This document shows positions 14,211 through 21,465 of a stretch of 22,356 bases of DNA, in pieces. Position 1 is the first letter of the stretch; the number at the start of each line of letters is the position of its first letter. Position numbers and translations under genes: made by a program. The notes under the pieces are model-generated. The model was not told the DNA's origin, ran no database searches, and worked only from the letters and a program-made list of their open reading frames with translations. The stretch spans positions 1-22,356 of the IMG/VR virus record IMGVR_UViG_3300042466_000437. One strand, 5' to 3'. The DNA is from a virus.

Positions 14211-14891
14211 TCATTTATTGTATCCGTAAACTGAAATAGAACCAGTAATGTTTCCATTTTCACTAATTAAACTAAAGCCATCATATGAAGAAGAAACATC
14301 ATGTACTCCTCCACCAGCAAATCCTTGAACTACTGATGAATCAGTTATTGCTGAACCGTAGTGTCCCATTTTTGTTTTATTTGCAGTAAAGGGGTCAATA
14401 AGGTCTATAAAATAACCTTGGTATCCAGTTGCAGAGTTATCCATTTGACCTACTTTAAAACTTGAAACATTGTTTCCTTGTTGTGATACGTCAAATCCTG
14501 CATGAGTTCTTGCCCAAAAAGCATAGTAATACGTAGTGCTTGCGTCAGTTGTACCTGAACGAAGTTTTAAAAAATGCCATCCATCATTAGCACTATTTGA
14601 TGTTATATCTACTAATATTCTATAATTATTATATGATGAATTAAATATAGTATTTAAAGATATTGAAGATGTAGATGTAAAACTAACAGTTCCATTTGTT
14701 CCTATTGATCCACTTCCGCCTGTAGCAGTTATTGAAGTTGGGGTTAGTAAAATCAATCCTGTAGCAGACTTAGTTTGATATACAGTTGAGGCACTAGCCT
14801 GTGTTAAATAATTAAATGCAGAAATTTCACTATCCGTAGCCAACGCGGTATTTGTAGAAAATACTTTTGATATATCTCTTGCTCTACCCAT
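14211..14891 (-). CDS. Modular fibre protein, RD module + 'SVYGYNK' family
   Basis: 226 residues: RD module (MGRARDISKVFSTNTALATDSE), linker 'FNYLTQASASTVYQTKSATG', body 'LTPTSITATGGSGSIGTNGTVSFTSTSSISLNTIFNSSYNNYRI' and ending 'TGSISVYGYNK'. It is closest to the 223-residue sister at 4645-5316 over the first 90 residues. The middle ('YYYAFWARTHAGFDVSQQGNN', 'GFAGGGVHDVSSSYDGF') is its own. It begins one base after the stop of the small YLKWV protein and shows no clear ribosome site, so it probably relies on reinitiation. Confidence 0.8.
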   Translation of the reverse strand: MGRARDISKVFSTNTALATDSEISAFNYLTQASASTVYQTKSATGLILLTPTSITATGGSGSIGTNGTVSFTSTSSISLNTIFNSSYNNYRILVDITSNSANDGWHFLKLRSGTTDASTTYYYAFWARTHAGFDVSQQGNNVSSFKVGQMDNSATGYQGYFIDLIDPFTANKTKMGHYGSAITDSSVVQGFAGGGVHDVSSSYDGFSLISENGNITGSISVYGYNK

Positions 14892-14892
14892 A

Positions 14893-15057
14893 TTATTCTG
14901 CCACCCATTCTTCTGCTGTGTTGCCTTCAGAAACCCATTTTAAATATTCTTGATATTCATTAAGTGATTCATTTAAAGGAATCCATAATGTTTTATCAGA
15001 TTCTATTTTAATAATAAATGATTGATTAAGTTCATCACCTGTTTTTATTTTATACAT
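14893..15057 (-). CDS. Small 'YLKWVSEGN' protein C (tail-fibre assembly-like)
   Basis: 54 residues: MYKIKTGDELNQSFIIKIESDKTLWIPLNESLNEYQEYLKWVSEGNTAEEWVAE. Third member of the family found after each jelly-roll fibre; here the 'DEANxDY' part reads 'NESLNEY'. The ATG shares its A with the stop of fibre C (TAATG), and GGAG comes from that fibre's penultimate codons. The match to phage fibre-assembly proteins is at motif level only. Confidence 0.8.
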   Translation of the reverse strand: MYKIKTGDELNQSFIIKIESDKTLWIPLNESLNEYQEYLKWVSEGNTAEEWVAE

Positions 15058-16139
15058 TATAACTCCGCACTAAAGGAAATAGTGGTTATGTCTCCACCCC
15101 AACGATATATTGCACCGTGAGCCGTGGTAGCACTAGACATTCCTTGTAAATGAATTACTTGACCAGCAACACCTGCGTAGTTTGCAGATATACTTGTAGG
15201 TGTTCTTAATGCCACACCAGTTTGTTCTATCATATCCGTATATGTTGCAGATTTTACAGTCATAACTGCATCCGTTCTCATAGGAACTGGATTAGTAAAA
15301 CTAACTTTACATTGAGTTGTACTATAAAATGAACCTACTGCACCGTATGGGTAAAGATTTGTATAATATCTTTGACATTGTGCAAGTTCTTGTTGTGCAG
15401 GAAGAAACTCAAAGGGTGTAGCAGTATCACCAACCTCAAGTTGAACACCAGTAACCTGCCAGTAGTTATTAATTGCTGATGCAACGTTAACCTGACCAAC
15501 GTGTGAATTAGCATCAGTATATGAACCCCAAGTACTTTGTAAAGTACCAGAAGTAAAATTACTTCCAAAACCAAGACCAAAAATTAAACCTAAAGAAGCA
15601 GCATTATCGTTATCAAATGCACCAGTGGTATCAGCGGGGAACGTAATAGTTTTCTTTTCCCAAGTTCCTGAAACACTAATAGTGTAAGAAGCAGAGTCAC
15701 CTCTAGTGTTGTCGTAATCAACTAATCTAACAGTGTGAGTACCAGTAACATTTGATTTAACCCAAAAAGAAAGAGTTAACTGTTCTGCAGCAGCGGTCCC
15801 TTTTTTAATATGTTGAAGGTTTTGACCTTCTAAATAAGTATCTAATCTAACTTGATCACTTGCAGCAGGAGAAGCATCAGCAGTTGTGCAAAGAATTTTT
15901 ACTGATTTACGAAAACCTGAACCTGTTGGTGCATCGTTTTCTTGAGACATTGTCCAAGTTCCCATACTTCCTACAGTAAAGTTAAATCTATCTACTGTGT
16001 AATAGTTACTTGTAGTAATAGATGCTGTGGATGTACCACGTTGGGCAATCTGCATATCACCATTAATAATTAAGTTCTTAAAATTATCAGAAGGACCTTG
16101 AGAACTTCTAGTAGTTAAAATATTACTTAATTTTGCCAT
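15057..16139 (-). CDS. Jelly-roll tail fibre C (receptor-binding candidate)
   Basis: 360 residues. It lacks the RD module and starts MAKLSNILTTRSSQGPSDN, then enters the common core (NFKNLIINGDMQIAQRGTS ... FWVKSNVTGTHTV ... TFPADTTGAFDNDNAASLG ... YWQVTGVQLEVGDTATPFEF ... CQRYY). The tip of about 100 residues ('YPYGAVGSFYSTTQCKVSF', 'TDMIEQTGVALRTP') differs from those of fibres A and B; it ends ...FSAEL. I chose the ATG at 16139, which overlaps the upstream stop (TAATG) and has GGAGG 8 bases before it, over an ATG 15 bases earlier that lacks a ribosome site. Its position right after the long 960-residue fibre suggests it could form that fibre's distal part. Confidence 0.85.
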   Translation of the reverse strand: MAKLSNILTTRSSQGPSDNFKNLIINGDMQIAQRGTSTASITTSNYYTVDRFNFTVGSMGTWTMSQENDAPTGSGFRKSVKILCTTADASPAASDQVRLDTYLEGQNLQHIKKGTAAAEQLTLSFWVKSNVTGTHTVRLVDYDNTRGDSASYTISVSGTWEKKTITFPADTTGAFDNDNAASLGLIFGLGFGSNFTSGTLQSTWGSYTDANSHVGQVNVASAINNYWQVTGVQLEVGDTATPFEFLPAQQELAQCQRYYTNLYPYGAVGSFYSTTQCKVSFTNPVPMRTDAVMTVKSATYTDMIEQTGVALRTPTSISANYAGVAGQVIHLQGMSSATTAHGAIYRWGGDITTISFSAEL

Positions 16140-19021
16140 TATATAGTCCTCCATCCATAAGTAGTATTAGTATATATAAATTCTACACTACCATTGTTTA
16201 CATCTATAGTGAAATTTTCTTCTACCCCGTCAATTTTTTCACTATTTCTACCAACAGTAATATTATTAATATTAGCATTATTAGATAAGTCGGAAATAAG
16301 CACTTTATGACCCAATATAGGAGTAGCAGGTAGTGTTATAGTATGTGCACTAGCCGAGGTATTTACAAAAATAACATCATTAATACTTGCAGTATAAGGA
16401 CCATTAACTATATAAGTATTTCTTTTTATTTCATATCTAGCATCTGCTTGAGTTTGAGTATATAGATTTCCTACGTTTAATATTTCATGAGATTTAATTT
16501 CTACTATATCCCCCGAAGATACCGCTTCAACTAGAAGTACGGTGCTGCCACTTGTTGCAGTATAGTCAGTGGTTCTTGTTAATAAAATACCGTTTACAAA
16601 TATTTCTTCATTACCAACTGTATAAGATAGGGTAAGAGAACTGTCGTCTAAGCCAGAAATTGTTGTAGCACTTGCACCCATTGTTTTTGTCCAGCGGGTA
16701 TAGTTAGAAACCTTTTGATCTATTTCTGCTTTAGTATATGCATCTGCAAAATTAAATGATTGTACTGCTATAACTTCTACTACGTCATTATTAACTACCG
16801 CTTCATTTAGAACTATAGTACTGCCACTTGTGGCGGTATAGTTAGAAATATCTTGTAAAATACCATTAATAAATACTTGTTCTAATCCTGGAGTATAATT
16901 TAAACTAAATAAATCATCATCTGTACCCGAAATTAATGTTGCACTTCCACTATAAGTCTTAGACCATCTTGTAAAACTTCCACCATCGGTGCTTCCAGAG
17001 CCTTCAGGGGCTGTTTCTACCCAGAAAGTGCCGTCATACACATAAAATGACCCATCAGTATTATCAAACCAGGCATCACCCTCTACGGCCCCTACAGGAG
17101 CACTTGCTGAAACAATAATGCTTGCTCCACCACTACTAGCAGATCCACCACCACCTGCAGAGCCAACTAATATAACTTGATTATTAGCATCATCATATGT
17201 TGCTGTTATATTTGTATGATTTGAGTGAATAAATAAACTTGATGATTGATCTTGAATATATTCTATACCGTCTGCATTTTTTGCAACATAGTTTGCTGAA
17301 GCATTTGCTTGAGTTAAATAAGTTGCTGATGCTGATGAAGCATCTAGTTTTGCTGCTAAAGAATTTGTTACTGTAGTTGCAAAACTTGAGTCATCATTTA
17401 ATGCTGCTGCTAGTTCATTGAGGGTATCTAGTGCACCAGGTGCACCGTCTAACACCGCTGTTACTGCTGCGGCAGAAGCACTGTTAATGATTGATTGTTG
17501 ACTTGATAATGGTATAAAAGTTACACTTGCTGCATTAATTGCTCTTTCGTGAGTAAAGTATAAATTACCAGGATCAACAAGATTGATTGTTCCTTGCATT
17601 GATGAATGAAATTGACAAGCGTAATATAAAGTATTCGGAGCATTTAATGGGATTGTCCAAGTTATTGTTCCGTTATCTGTACCAAGATTTGTTGTTCCAG
17701 TTGAATAAATATTCCCAGAACTATATCCTCCAGATGCTGACTGAATCCAAAATGGATGTCCACTTGCATTTATAACAAATGTATAAGTATTTCCCTTTAC
17801 TAAATTAAATGTTGGATTGTTTACGGCAGCAACAACGTATGCACCAGTTCCACTATTTGTTACGGTAAATGTTTCATTTCCAGCAACAGTAGGTTCTGGA
17901 ATATCGTTAGTAGTTAAAGCGTTTATTTCAGAATTTGTATAAGCGCTTGCGCTTGCATATGCTGTGGCAGATGCGCTATTGATTATTCCTTGTTGGCTTG
18001 ACTGTAATATGTAAGTTGCTGATCCTGCGTTAACTGCTCTTTCATTTGTGAAGTATAGGTTTGTGTTTTCTGCAATGTCTGCTGTTGTTAGTGCATCTGC
18101 GTATACTACTGCGGCTGCTGAGGCTGTTACGATTGCTGAAGCAAGTTCTGCGTCTGTTGCAAAGTTTGGTGACGCTGAAGCATAGTCTGCTTGAGTTAAG
18201 TATGTTGCTGAGGCGGTATTTGAAGTAATAAATGTAGATAGAATATCTGGATTATCTCCTAATGCTGCTGCTAATTCGTTAAGGGTATCTAGTGCACCTG
18301 GTGCACCGTCTAGTACTGCAGTTACTGCGGCTGCAGAAGCAGTATTAATAATTGACTGTTGGCTTGTTTGAAGAATGTATGTAGCACTTGCTGCATCAAT
18401 TGCTCTTTGGTTTGTAAAGTATTTATTAGTTCCTTCTTCAATGTCTGTAGTTGTTAAAGCATTTATTTGAGACAAAGTGTTAGCACTTGCTGAAGCATAA
18501 GCCGCAGCCGATGCGGAGTTTGAGTATGAGTTTGCTTGAGAAAGTGCATAAGCAGATGCAGACGAAGTGGCTCCCGCTGTTGCATCTAAGGCTCTTTGGT
18601 TTGTAAAATAAAGCCTACTTCCTTCTTCTATGTCAGAAGTAGTTAAAGCATTAATTTGAGCATTTGTATATGCTGAGGCTGATGCGTAGGCCGTTGCTGA
18701 AGCAGAATTTATGGTAGTAGCAATATTGCTAAAGAATGATGGATCATCACCAATTGCTGCTGCTAGTTCGTTTAGTGTGTCAAGGAGTGCAGGTGCTGAA
18801 TCAATCAGGTCACCAATTTCAGAATTTATGTAGGCTATAATTGAGGCTGAAGCAGCATATACGTCTGCAAAATAATCTAGTTCGGTCCAATTAGAAGAAC
18901 CATCACCAATTTTTATTTTATTAGTGTCAGTTTCTACTCCAACTTCGCCAGATGCTAAGATTGGATTGGAACTAGTCCAAGAAGAAGCGATACCTCTTCT
19001 TAACTGAATTCTTGTTGCCAC
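16139..19021 (-). CDS. Long repetitive tail fibre with cupredoxin-like insert
   Basis: 960 residues, the largest gene here. Residues 1-50 (IQLRRGIASSWTSSNPILASGEVGVETDTNKIKIGDG) match the Mtd-type N-terminal module of phage fibres. Residues 55-375 and 485-560 hold Ser/Ala-rich repeats: 'TLNELAAA(I/L)GD' three times and '(L/K)YFTN(Q/E)RA' or its 'YFTHERA' variant four times. Inserted at about 376-486 is a cupredoxin-like domain with His422, Cys469, His472 and Met475 in type-1 copper-ligand order. Residues 640-672 are a 'GDAWFDNTDGSFYVYDG' motif. Two RW/DD/NG repeats lie at 683-863, and a C-terminal beta domain (867-960, 'SAHTITLPATP') closes it. The start is GTG with only GGGGG as ribosome site. 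No exact tape-measure or enzymatic motif is seen. Confidence 0.85.
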   Translation of the reverse strand: MATRIQLRRGIASSWTSSNPILASGEVGVETDTNKIKIGDGSSNWTELDYFADVYAASASIIAYINSEIGDLIDSAPALLDTLNELAAAIGDDPSFFSNIATTINSASATAYASASAYTNAQINALTTSDIEEGSRLYFTNQRALDATAGATSSASAYALSQANSYSNSASAAAYASASANTLSQINALTTTDIEEGTNKYFTNQRAIDAASATYILQTSQQSIINTASAAAVTAVLDGAPGALDTLNELAAALGDNPDILSTFITSNTASATYLTQADYASASPNFATDAELASAIVTASAAAVVYADALTTADIAENTNLYFTNERAVNAGSATYILQSSQQGIINSASATAYASASAYTNSEINALTTNDIPEPTVAGNETFTVTNSGTGAYVVAAVNNPTFNLVKGNTYTFVINASGHPFWIQSASGGYSSGNIYSTGTTNLGTDNGTITWTIPLNAPNTLYYACQFHSSMQGTINLVDPGNLYFTHERAINAASVTFIPLSSQQSIINSASAAAVTAVLDGAPGALDTLNELAAALNDDSSFATTVTNSLAAKLDASSASATYLTQANASANYVAKNADGIEYIQDQSSSLFIHSNHTNITATYDDANNQVILVGSAGGGGSASSGGASIIVSASAPVGAVEGDAWFDNTDGSFYVYDGTFWVETAPEGSGSTDGGSFTRWSKTYSGSATLISGTDDDLFSLNYTPGLEQVFINGILQDISNYTATSGSTIVLNEAVVNNDVVEVIAVQSFNFADAYTKAEIDQKVSNYTRWTKTMGASATTISGLDDSSLTLSYTVGNEEIFVNGILLTRTTDYTATSGSTVLLVEAVSSGDIVEIKSHEILNVGNLYTQTQADARYEIKRNTYIVNGPYTASINDVIFVNTSASAHTITLPATPILGHKVLISDLSNNANINNITVGRNSEKIDGVEENFTIDVNNGSVEFIYTNTTYGWRTI

Positions 19022-19077
19022 AGAGATTATACCCCCAAAATTAATTATACACTATCGCATACAACTAAATTTTATTT

Positions 19078-19272
19078 TTAGAAGACCGTTGAAGGCCCTC
19101 CCCCATCAATTATTCCTGCTGAAGCCGAGGTATTTAAAAAAATCCAGACTCCATCAGAATATACTTTTATAGCATTATTAACAGTATTAAAATATAGTTC
19201 TCCTTCAGAGCCACTTGCAGGATCTGAAGATAAATTTGCTAGTTCTATACTAGTTAAAAATTTCTTTGCCAT
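19078..19272 (-). CDS. 64-residue stand-alone fibre N-terminal module
   Basis: MAKKFLTSIELANLSSDPASGSEGELYFNTVNNAIKVYSDGVWIFLNTSASAGIIDGGGPSTVF. It corresponds to residues 1-60 of the 343-residue fibre immediately upstream (MARKFLTPINL ... EGQLYYNSNANELRVYDGSSWLP) but stops after a short Gly/Ser tail. A weak ribosome site (AAAGAGAG) precedes the ATG. It may be a separate attachment protein or a trimmed copy of the neighbour. A hairpin terminator separates the two, so expression may differ. Confidence 0.75.
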   Translation of the reverse strand: MAKKFLTSIELANLSSDPASGSEGELYFNTVNNAIKVYSDGVWIFLNTSASAGIIDGGGPSTVF

Positions 19273-19286
19273 ATTCTCTCTTTACT

Positions 19287-19316
19287 AAAAAGGGATATTT
19301 TTTTCTACCCCTTTTT
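19287..19316 (-). terminator. Hairpin terminator or attenuator inside the fibre cluster
   Basis: AAAAAGGG (19287-19294) and CCCTTTTT (19309-19316) form an 8-bp stem with a 14-base loop. On the minus strand the descending arm itself supplies a T5 run. It lies between the 343-residue fibre and the 64-residue gene. The A-T half of the stem makes it moderate in strength and usable from either direction, so partial termination is the likely effect. Confidence 0.6.
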
Positions 19317-19320
19317 AAAT

Positions 19321-20352
19321 TTACCCTGTTATTACTACTCTATATGCATTGCTTGATGGTGCAACAGCAAATGTTACTGTTGTTACCGTTGTTGATGTTC
19401 TTGCGATATCAACTTCTACTGTTTCATATGTTGAGTTGTCAAATACTTGAACTGTTACGTCACGAGTTCCTAAATTGTGAGTAAGAGCAAATACAGTACT
19501 TGCACTATTTCCAACATTTTCTACATATTTTCTTGCTAGTGCATGGTAGTTAGTTCCATCATTTGTTGCAGACCAAGAGTCTGTTGATTCATTCCAAATA
19601 AGTGAGGTATTTGGAGAATCTCCTCTTTCTATTTCTAGTCCAGCATTAGTTGATGGTACTCCCGTTACTCCAGAATTTAATAGAACAATATTATCTTCTA
19701 CTGTTAATGTTTCAGTATTAAGATAAGTTGTGCTACCACTTACTGTTAGATTTCCAGATACAACTAAGTTTCCACCTAGTGTTACGTTGTCGGGAAGACC
19801 AATTGTAATAGCAGCAGACTCGCTACCAGATCCAGAAACTTCTACTTCGTTTGCTGTTCCTGTTATTGTTGCTACATAGTTTCCTGTTGTATCAGTACCT
19901 AAAGCAACAGAATTTGCTGCTACAGCATTTGCTGTTCCAGCAGTTGTTGCAAAAGTTGCTGATGCTGCAGTTCCAGTAAGATTTGCAACGATTGTGTCGG
20001 GCAATCCTATTGTTACAGCACCTGCTGATGCAGATACAGTCACTTCACTTGCAGTTCCAGTTAAACTTGTTACTCCAGTATTGGTTATAGTTAGAGTTCC
20101 AGCACCATCATTATATGATGTTGAAATTCCTGTACCGTCAACAATAATATTATCTAAGGCATCGCCAATTGCTTCAGTTGAACCAACTGGAAGCCAACTT
20201 GAACCGTCATAAACACGAAGTTCATTAGCATTACTATTGTAATATAATTGACCTTCTACGCCAGTCTCGGGATTACTACCAAGATTTTGAATAACGGCAT
20301 TTTGCAATTCCAATTGATTTAAGTTAATTGGTGTTAAAAATTTTCTAGCCAT
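19321..20352 (-). CDS. Tail fibre with VTIGLPD repeats and 'THNLG' C-terminal domain
   Basis: 343 residues. The N-terminal module (1-60, MARKFLTPINLNQLEL ... ELRVYDGSSWLPVG) is typical of fibres in aquatic phages. Residues 94-200 hold two 'LTGTAxEVxVS ... (V/I)TIGLPD' repeats followed by 'LGGNLVVSGNLTVSGSTTYLNTETLTVEDNIVLLN', a beta-helix-like segment known from cyanophage-type fibres. Residues 235-262 read 'AGLEIERGDSPNTSLIWNESTDSW'. The C-terminus (285-343, 'FALTHNLGTRDVTVQVFD ... AYRVVITG') matches the C-terminal domain of the 123-residue protein just upstream. AAGGAGG precedes the ATG. Confidence 0.85.
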   Translation of the reverse strand: MARKFLTPINLNQLELQNAVIQNLGSNPETGVEGQLYYNSNANELRVYDGSSWLPVGSTEAIGDALDNIIVDGTGISTSYNDGAGTLTITNTGVTSLTGTASEVTVSASAGAVTIGLPDTIVANLTGTAASATFATTAGTANAVAANSVALGTDTTGNYVATITGTANEVEVSGSGSESAAITIGLPDNVTLGGNLVVSGNLTVSGSTTYLNTETLTVEDNIVLLNSGVTGVPSTNAGLEIERGDSPNTSLIWNESTDSWSATNDGTNYHALARKYVENVGNSASTVFALTHNLGTRDVTVQVFDNSTYETVEVDIARTSTTVTTVTFAVAPSSNAYRVVITG

Positions 20353-20364
20353 TTTTCTACCTCC

Positions 20365-20736
20365 TTATGATAGATATGCCTTTCCCGAGAATGGACTCGA
20401 AAAAGATAAAGTTACAGTATTGCCATCTTCAGAATAAGTGTATGACCCCTCAACCACTGATCCTGCAGAATCTATTACTGTAATATTGGGAATAAATCCC
20501 AAGCCATGAGTTACGCTCCATGATGAGGATGCAACATTTTGTGTATGAACATAAGATAAGTCTTCAACCTGTACATCGCCATTATCACCCTTATCACCTT
20601 TAGGACCTTGTGGTCCAGAAAAACCTATTGTTACTTCAACTGGTTGTTCAGTTACGGATACTATTACGTTTTCTTCAGTTACATCTAATGTTATAGGATT
20701 TTCAATTAATTCAACTGTTACTCTTCCATCAGTCAT
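20365..20736 (-). CDS. Short collagen-like fibre protein
   Basis: 123 residues: an N-terminal beta segment (MTDGRVTVELIENPITLDVTEENVIVSVTEQPVEVTIGF), one short collagen-like stretch (41-54, GPQGPKGDKGDNGD), and a C-terminal beta domain (62-123, 'SWSVTHGLGFIPNITVIDSAG ... FSGKAYLS'). That last domain is shared with the end of the next fibre (THNLGTRDVTVQVFD). The ATG overlaps the stop of the beta-sandwich gene by one base. It is the short counterpart of the collagen-like fibre at 1502-2821, which also follows a beta-sandwich gene. Confidence 0.8.
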   Translation of the reverse strand: MTDGRVTVELIENPITLDVTEENVIVSVTEQPVEVTIGFSGPQGPKGDKGDNGDVQVEDLSYVHTQNVASSSWSVTHGLGFIPNITVIDSAGSVVEGSYTYSEDGNTVTLSFSSPFSGKAYLS

Positions 20737-21086
20737 TATCTAGTTACCTCTGGGGTAATTATAAAAGATCCTTCAATAAGTCTATCTACTATTCCACTAC
20801 TAGATTGTACTTCTAAGTCATATACCCAATTTCCTGGATCAAATGCTGCAGTAGCACTTGCTGATATTAATATGTCAATTGTTCCCGCACTACCACCAAG
20901 GGTTATGCCACTTCCAGAAGTTAAGGATGTAATTGTGTCTGTGCTATAGTGTGTTTCTCTTACTTGTAGTCTTGATGTATATCCAGTTATATTTACTGGA
21001 ACATCGTCTATTTTATATGTAACGGTTTTGCGAAAGGTACTTCCTTGCGGACATACAAAGTTTACTCGTCCTGGGGTCAAGGACAT
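20736..21086 (-). CDS. Beta-sandwich baseplate/fibre protein (paralogue of 2826-3182)
   Basis: 116 residues: MSLTPGRVNFVCPQGSTFRKTVTYKIDDVPVNITGYTSRLQVRET ... NWVYDLEVQSSSGIVDRLIEGSFIITPEVTR. It is an all-beta protein with the pattern 'G ... F ... ITGYTSxLQVR ... YDLEV ... G.F.(I/V)TPEV(T)R', frequent in small phage baseplate or fibre-adaptor proteins; a BppU/LtfC-like N-terminal sandwich is my best guess. AGGAG lies 9 bases before the ATG, directly at the 3' base of a perfect hairpin. First gene of the first head block. Confidence 0.8.
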   Translation of the reverse strand: MSLTPGRVNFVCPQGSTFRKTVTYKIDDVPVNITGYTSRLQVRETHYSTDTITSLTSGSGITLGGSAGTIDILISASATAAFDPGNWVYDLEVQSSSGIVDRLIEGSFIITPEVTR

Positions 21087-21098
21087 ATGGACACACTC

Positions 21099-21118
21099 CT
21101 AGAGAAAGGGTTCTCTAG
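21099..21118 (-). promoter_or_regulatory. 5'-terminal leader hairpin
   Basis: CTAGAGAA (21099-21106) and TTCTCTAG (21111-21118) form a perfect 8-bp stem with a 4-base loop. On the minus strand its 5' base coincides with the predicted transcription start (about 21116-21118), and the AGGAG ribosome site overlaps its 3' end. Such a 5' cap hairpin could slow mRNA decay or tune ribosome access (inference). Confidence 0.65.
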
Positions 21119-21122
21119 TTTC

Positions 21123-21131
21123 ATTATACCA
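21123..21131 (-). promoter_or_regulatory. Extended -10 promoter for the first head block
   Basis: TGGTATAAT on the minus strand is a perfect extended -10. A TTGACA also occurs upstream but only 11 bases away, too close for normal use. The promoter could drive the whole fibre cluster or add to read-through from the membrane-protein gene. Confidence 0.6.
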
Positions 21132-21134
21132 AAT

Positions 21135-21446
21135 CTATTTGTCAACTATTACAGTAACAATGCCTTTAATTACTTCTAATTCTCCAGAAATTTGAGAAAG
21201 TTCATTCTTCATTTTGTTTTGGTCTCGGCGGATATAATCTATTTTATCTGACATGGATGAGCCACCATTAGGCATTATATGTCTTTCGATTTTTTCTAAT
21301 CTTTCTACTACGGTATCACCTTTTTTATTTTTACCAAGTAGTCCTTCAAATTTTCTAGCGGTAGCATAACCTACGCTTATTGCAACTCCGATAATTGCTA
21401 AGGTTTGCCAAGTTTCGGCGAGGGTAGACAAAAGATTCATTTCCAT
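21135..21446 (-). CDS. Membrane-anchored coiled-coil protein, holin-like accessory candidate
   Basis: 103 residues. One membrane segment lies at about 12-29 (WQTLAIIGVAISVGYATA), followed by a basic stretch (RKFEGLLGKNKKGD) and a long helical, charged part (43-103) with 'RHIMPNGGSSMSDKIDYIRRDQNKMKNELSQISGELEVI'. The 'PNGGSSMxDxID' motif is common in small membrane proteins encoded near lysis genes of actinophages, where they are often called holin-like; their role is mostly untested. The ATG at 21446 has no ribosome site and lies about 4 bases from the predicted transcription start, so it may be almost leaderless; an alternative ATG lies at 21440. Confidence 0.65.
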   Translation of the reverse strand: MEMNLLSTLAETWQTLAIIGVAISVGYATARKFEGLLGKNKKGDTVVERLEKIERHIMPNGGSSMSDKIDYIRRDQNKMKNELSQISGELEVIKGIVTVIVDK

Positions 21447-21456
21447 TGTAATAACA

Positions 21457-21465
21457 ATTATAACA
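21457..21465 (-). promoter_or_regulatory. Extended -10 promoter, minus side of the divergent region
   Basis: TGTTATAAT on the minus strand fits TGnTATAAT exactly; the hexamer 17 bases upstream (TTATAA) matches the -35 consensus at only 3 of 6. Predicted start about 21450. It abuts the plus-strand -35 element, so the two divergent promoters probably cannot be occupied together. Confidence 0.55.

Noticed and set aside
3274-16139. Diversity-generating retroelement acting on the variable fibre tips
   Set aside because: No reverse transcriptase, template repeat or A-to-N substitution pattern between near-identical repeats is visible in the window; the tips are wholly different rather than point-varied.
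21135-21160. TTGACA (minus strand) upstream of the extended -10 at 21123-21131
   Set aside because: The gap to TATAAT is only 11 bases, too short for a normal -35/-10 pair; the extended -10 alone is the better explanation.
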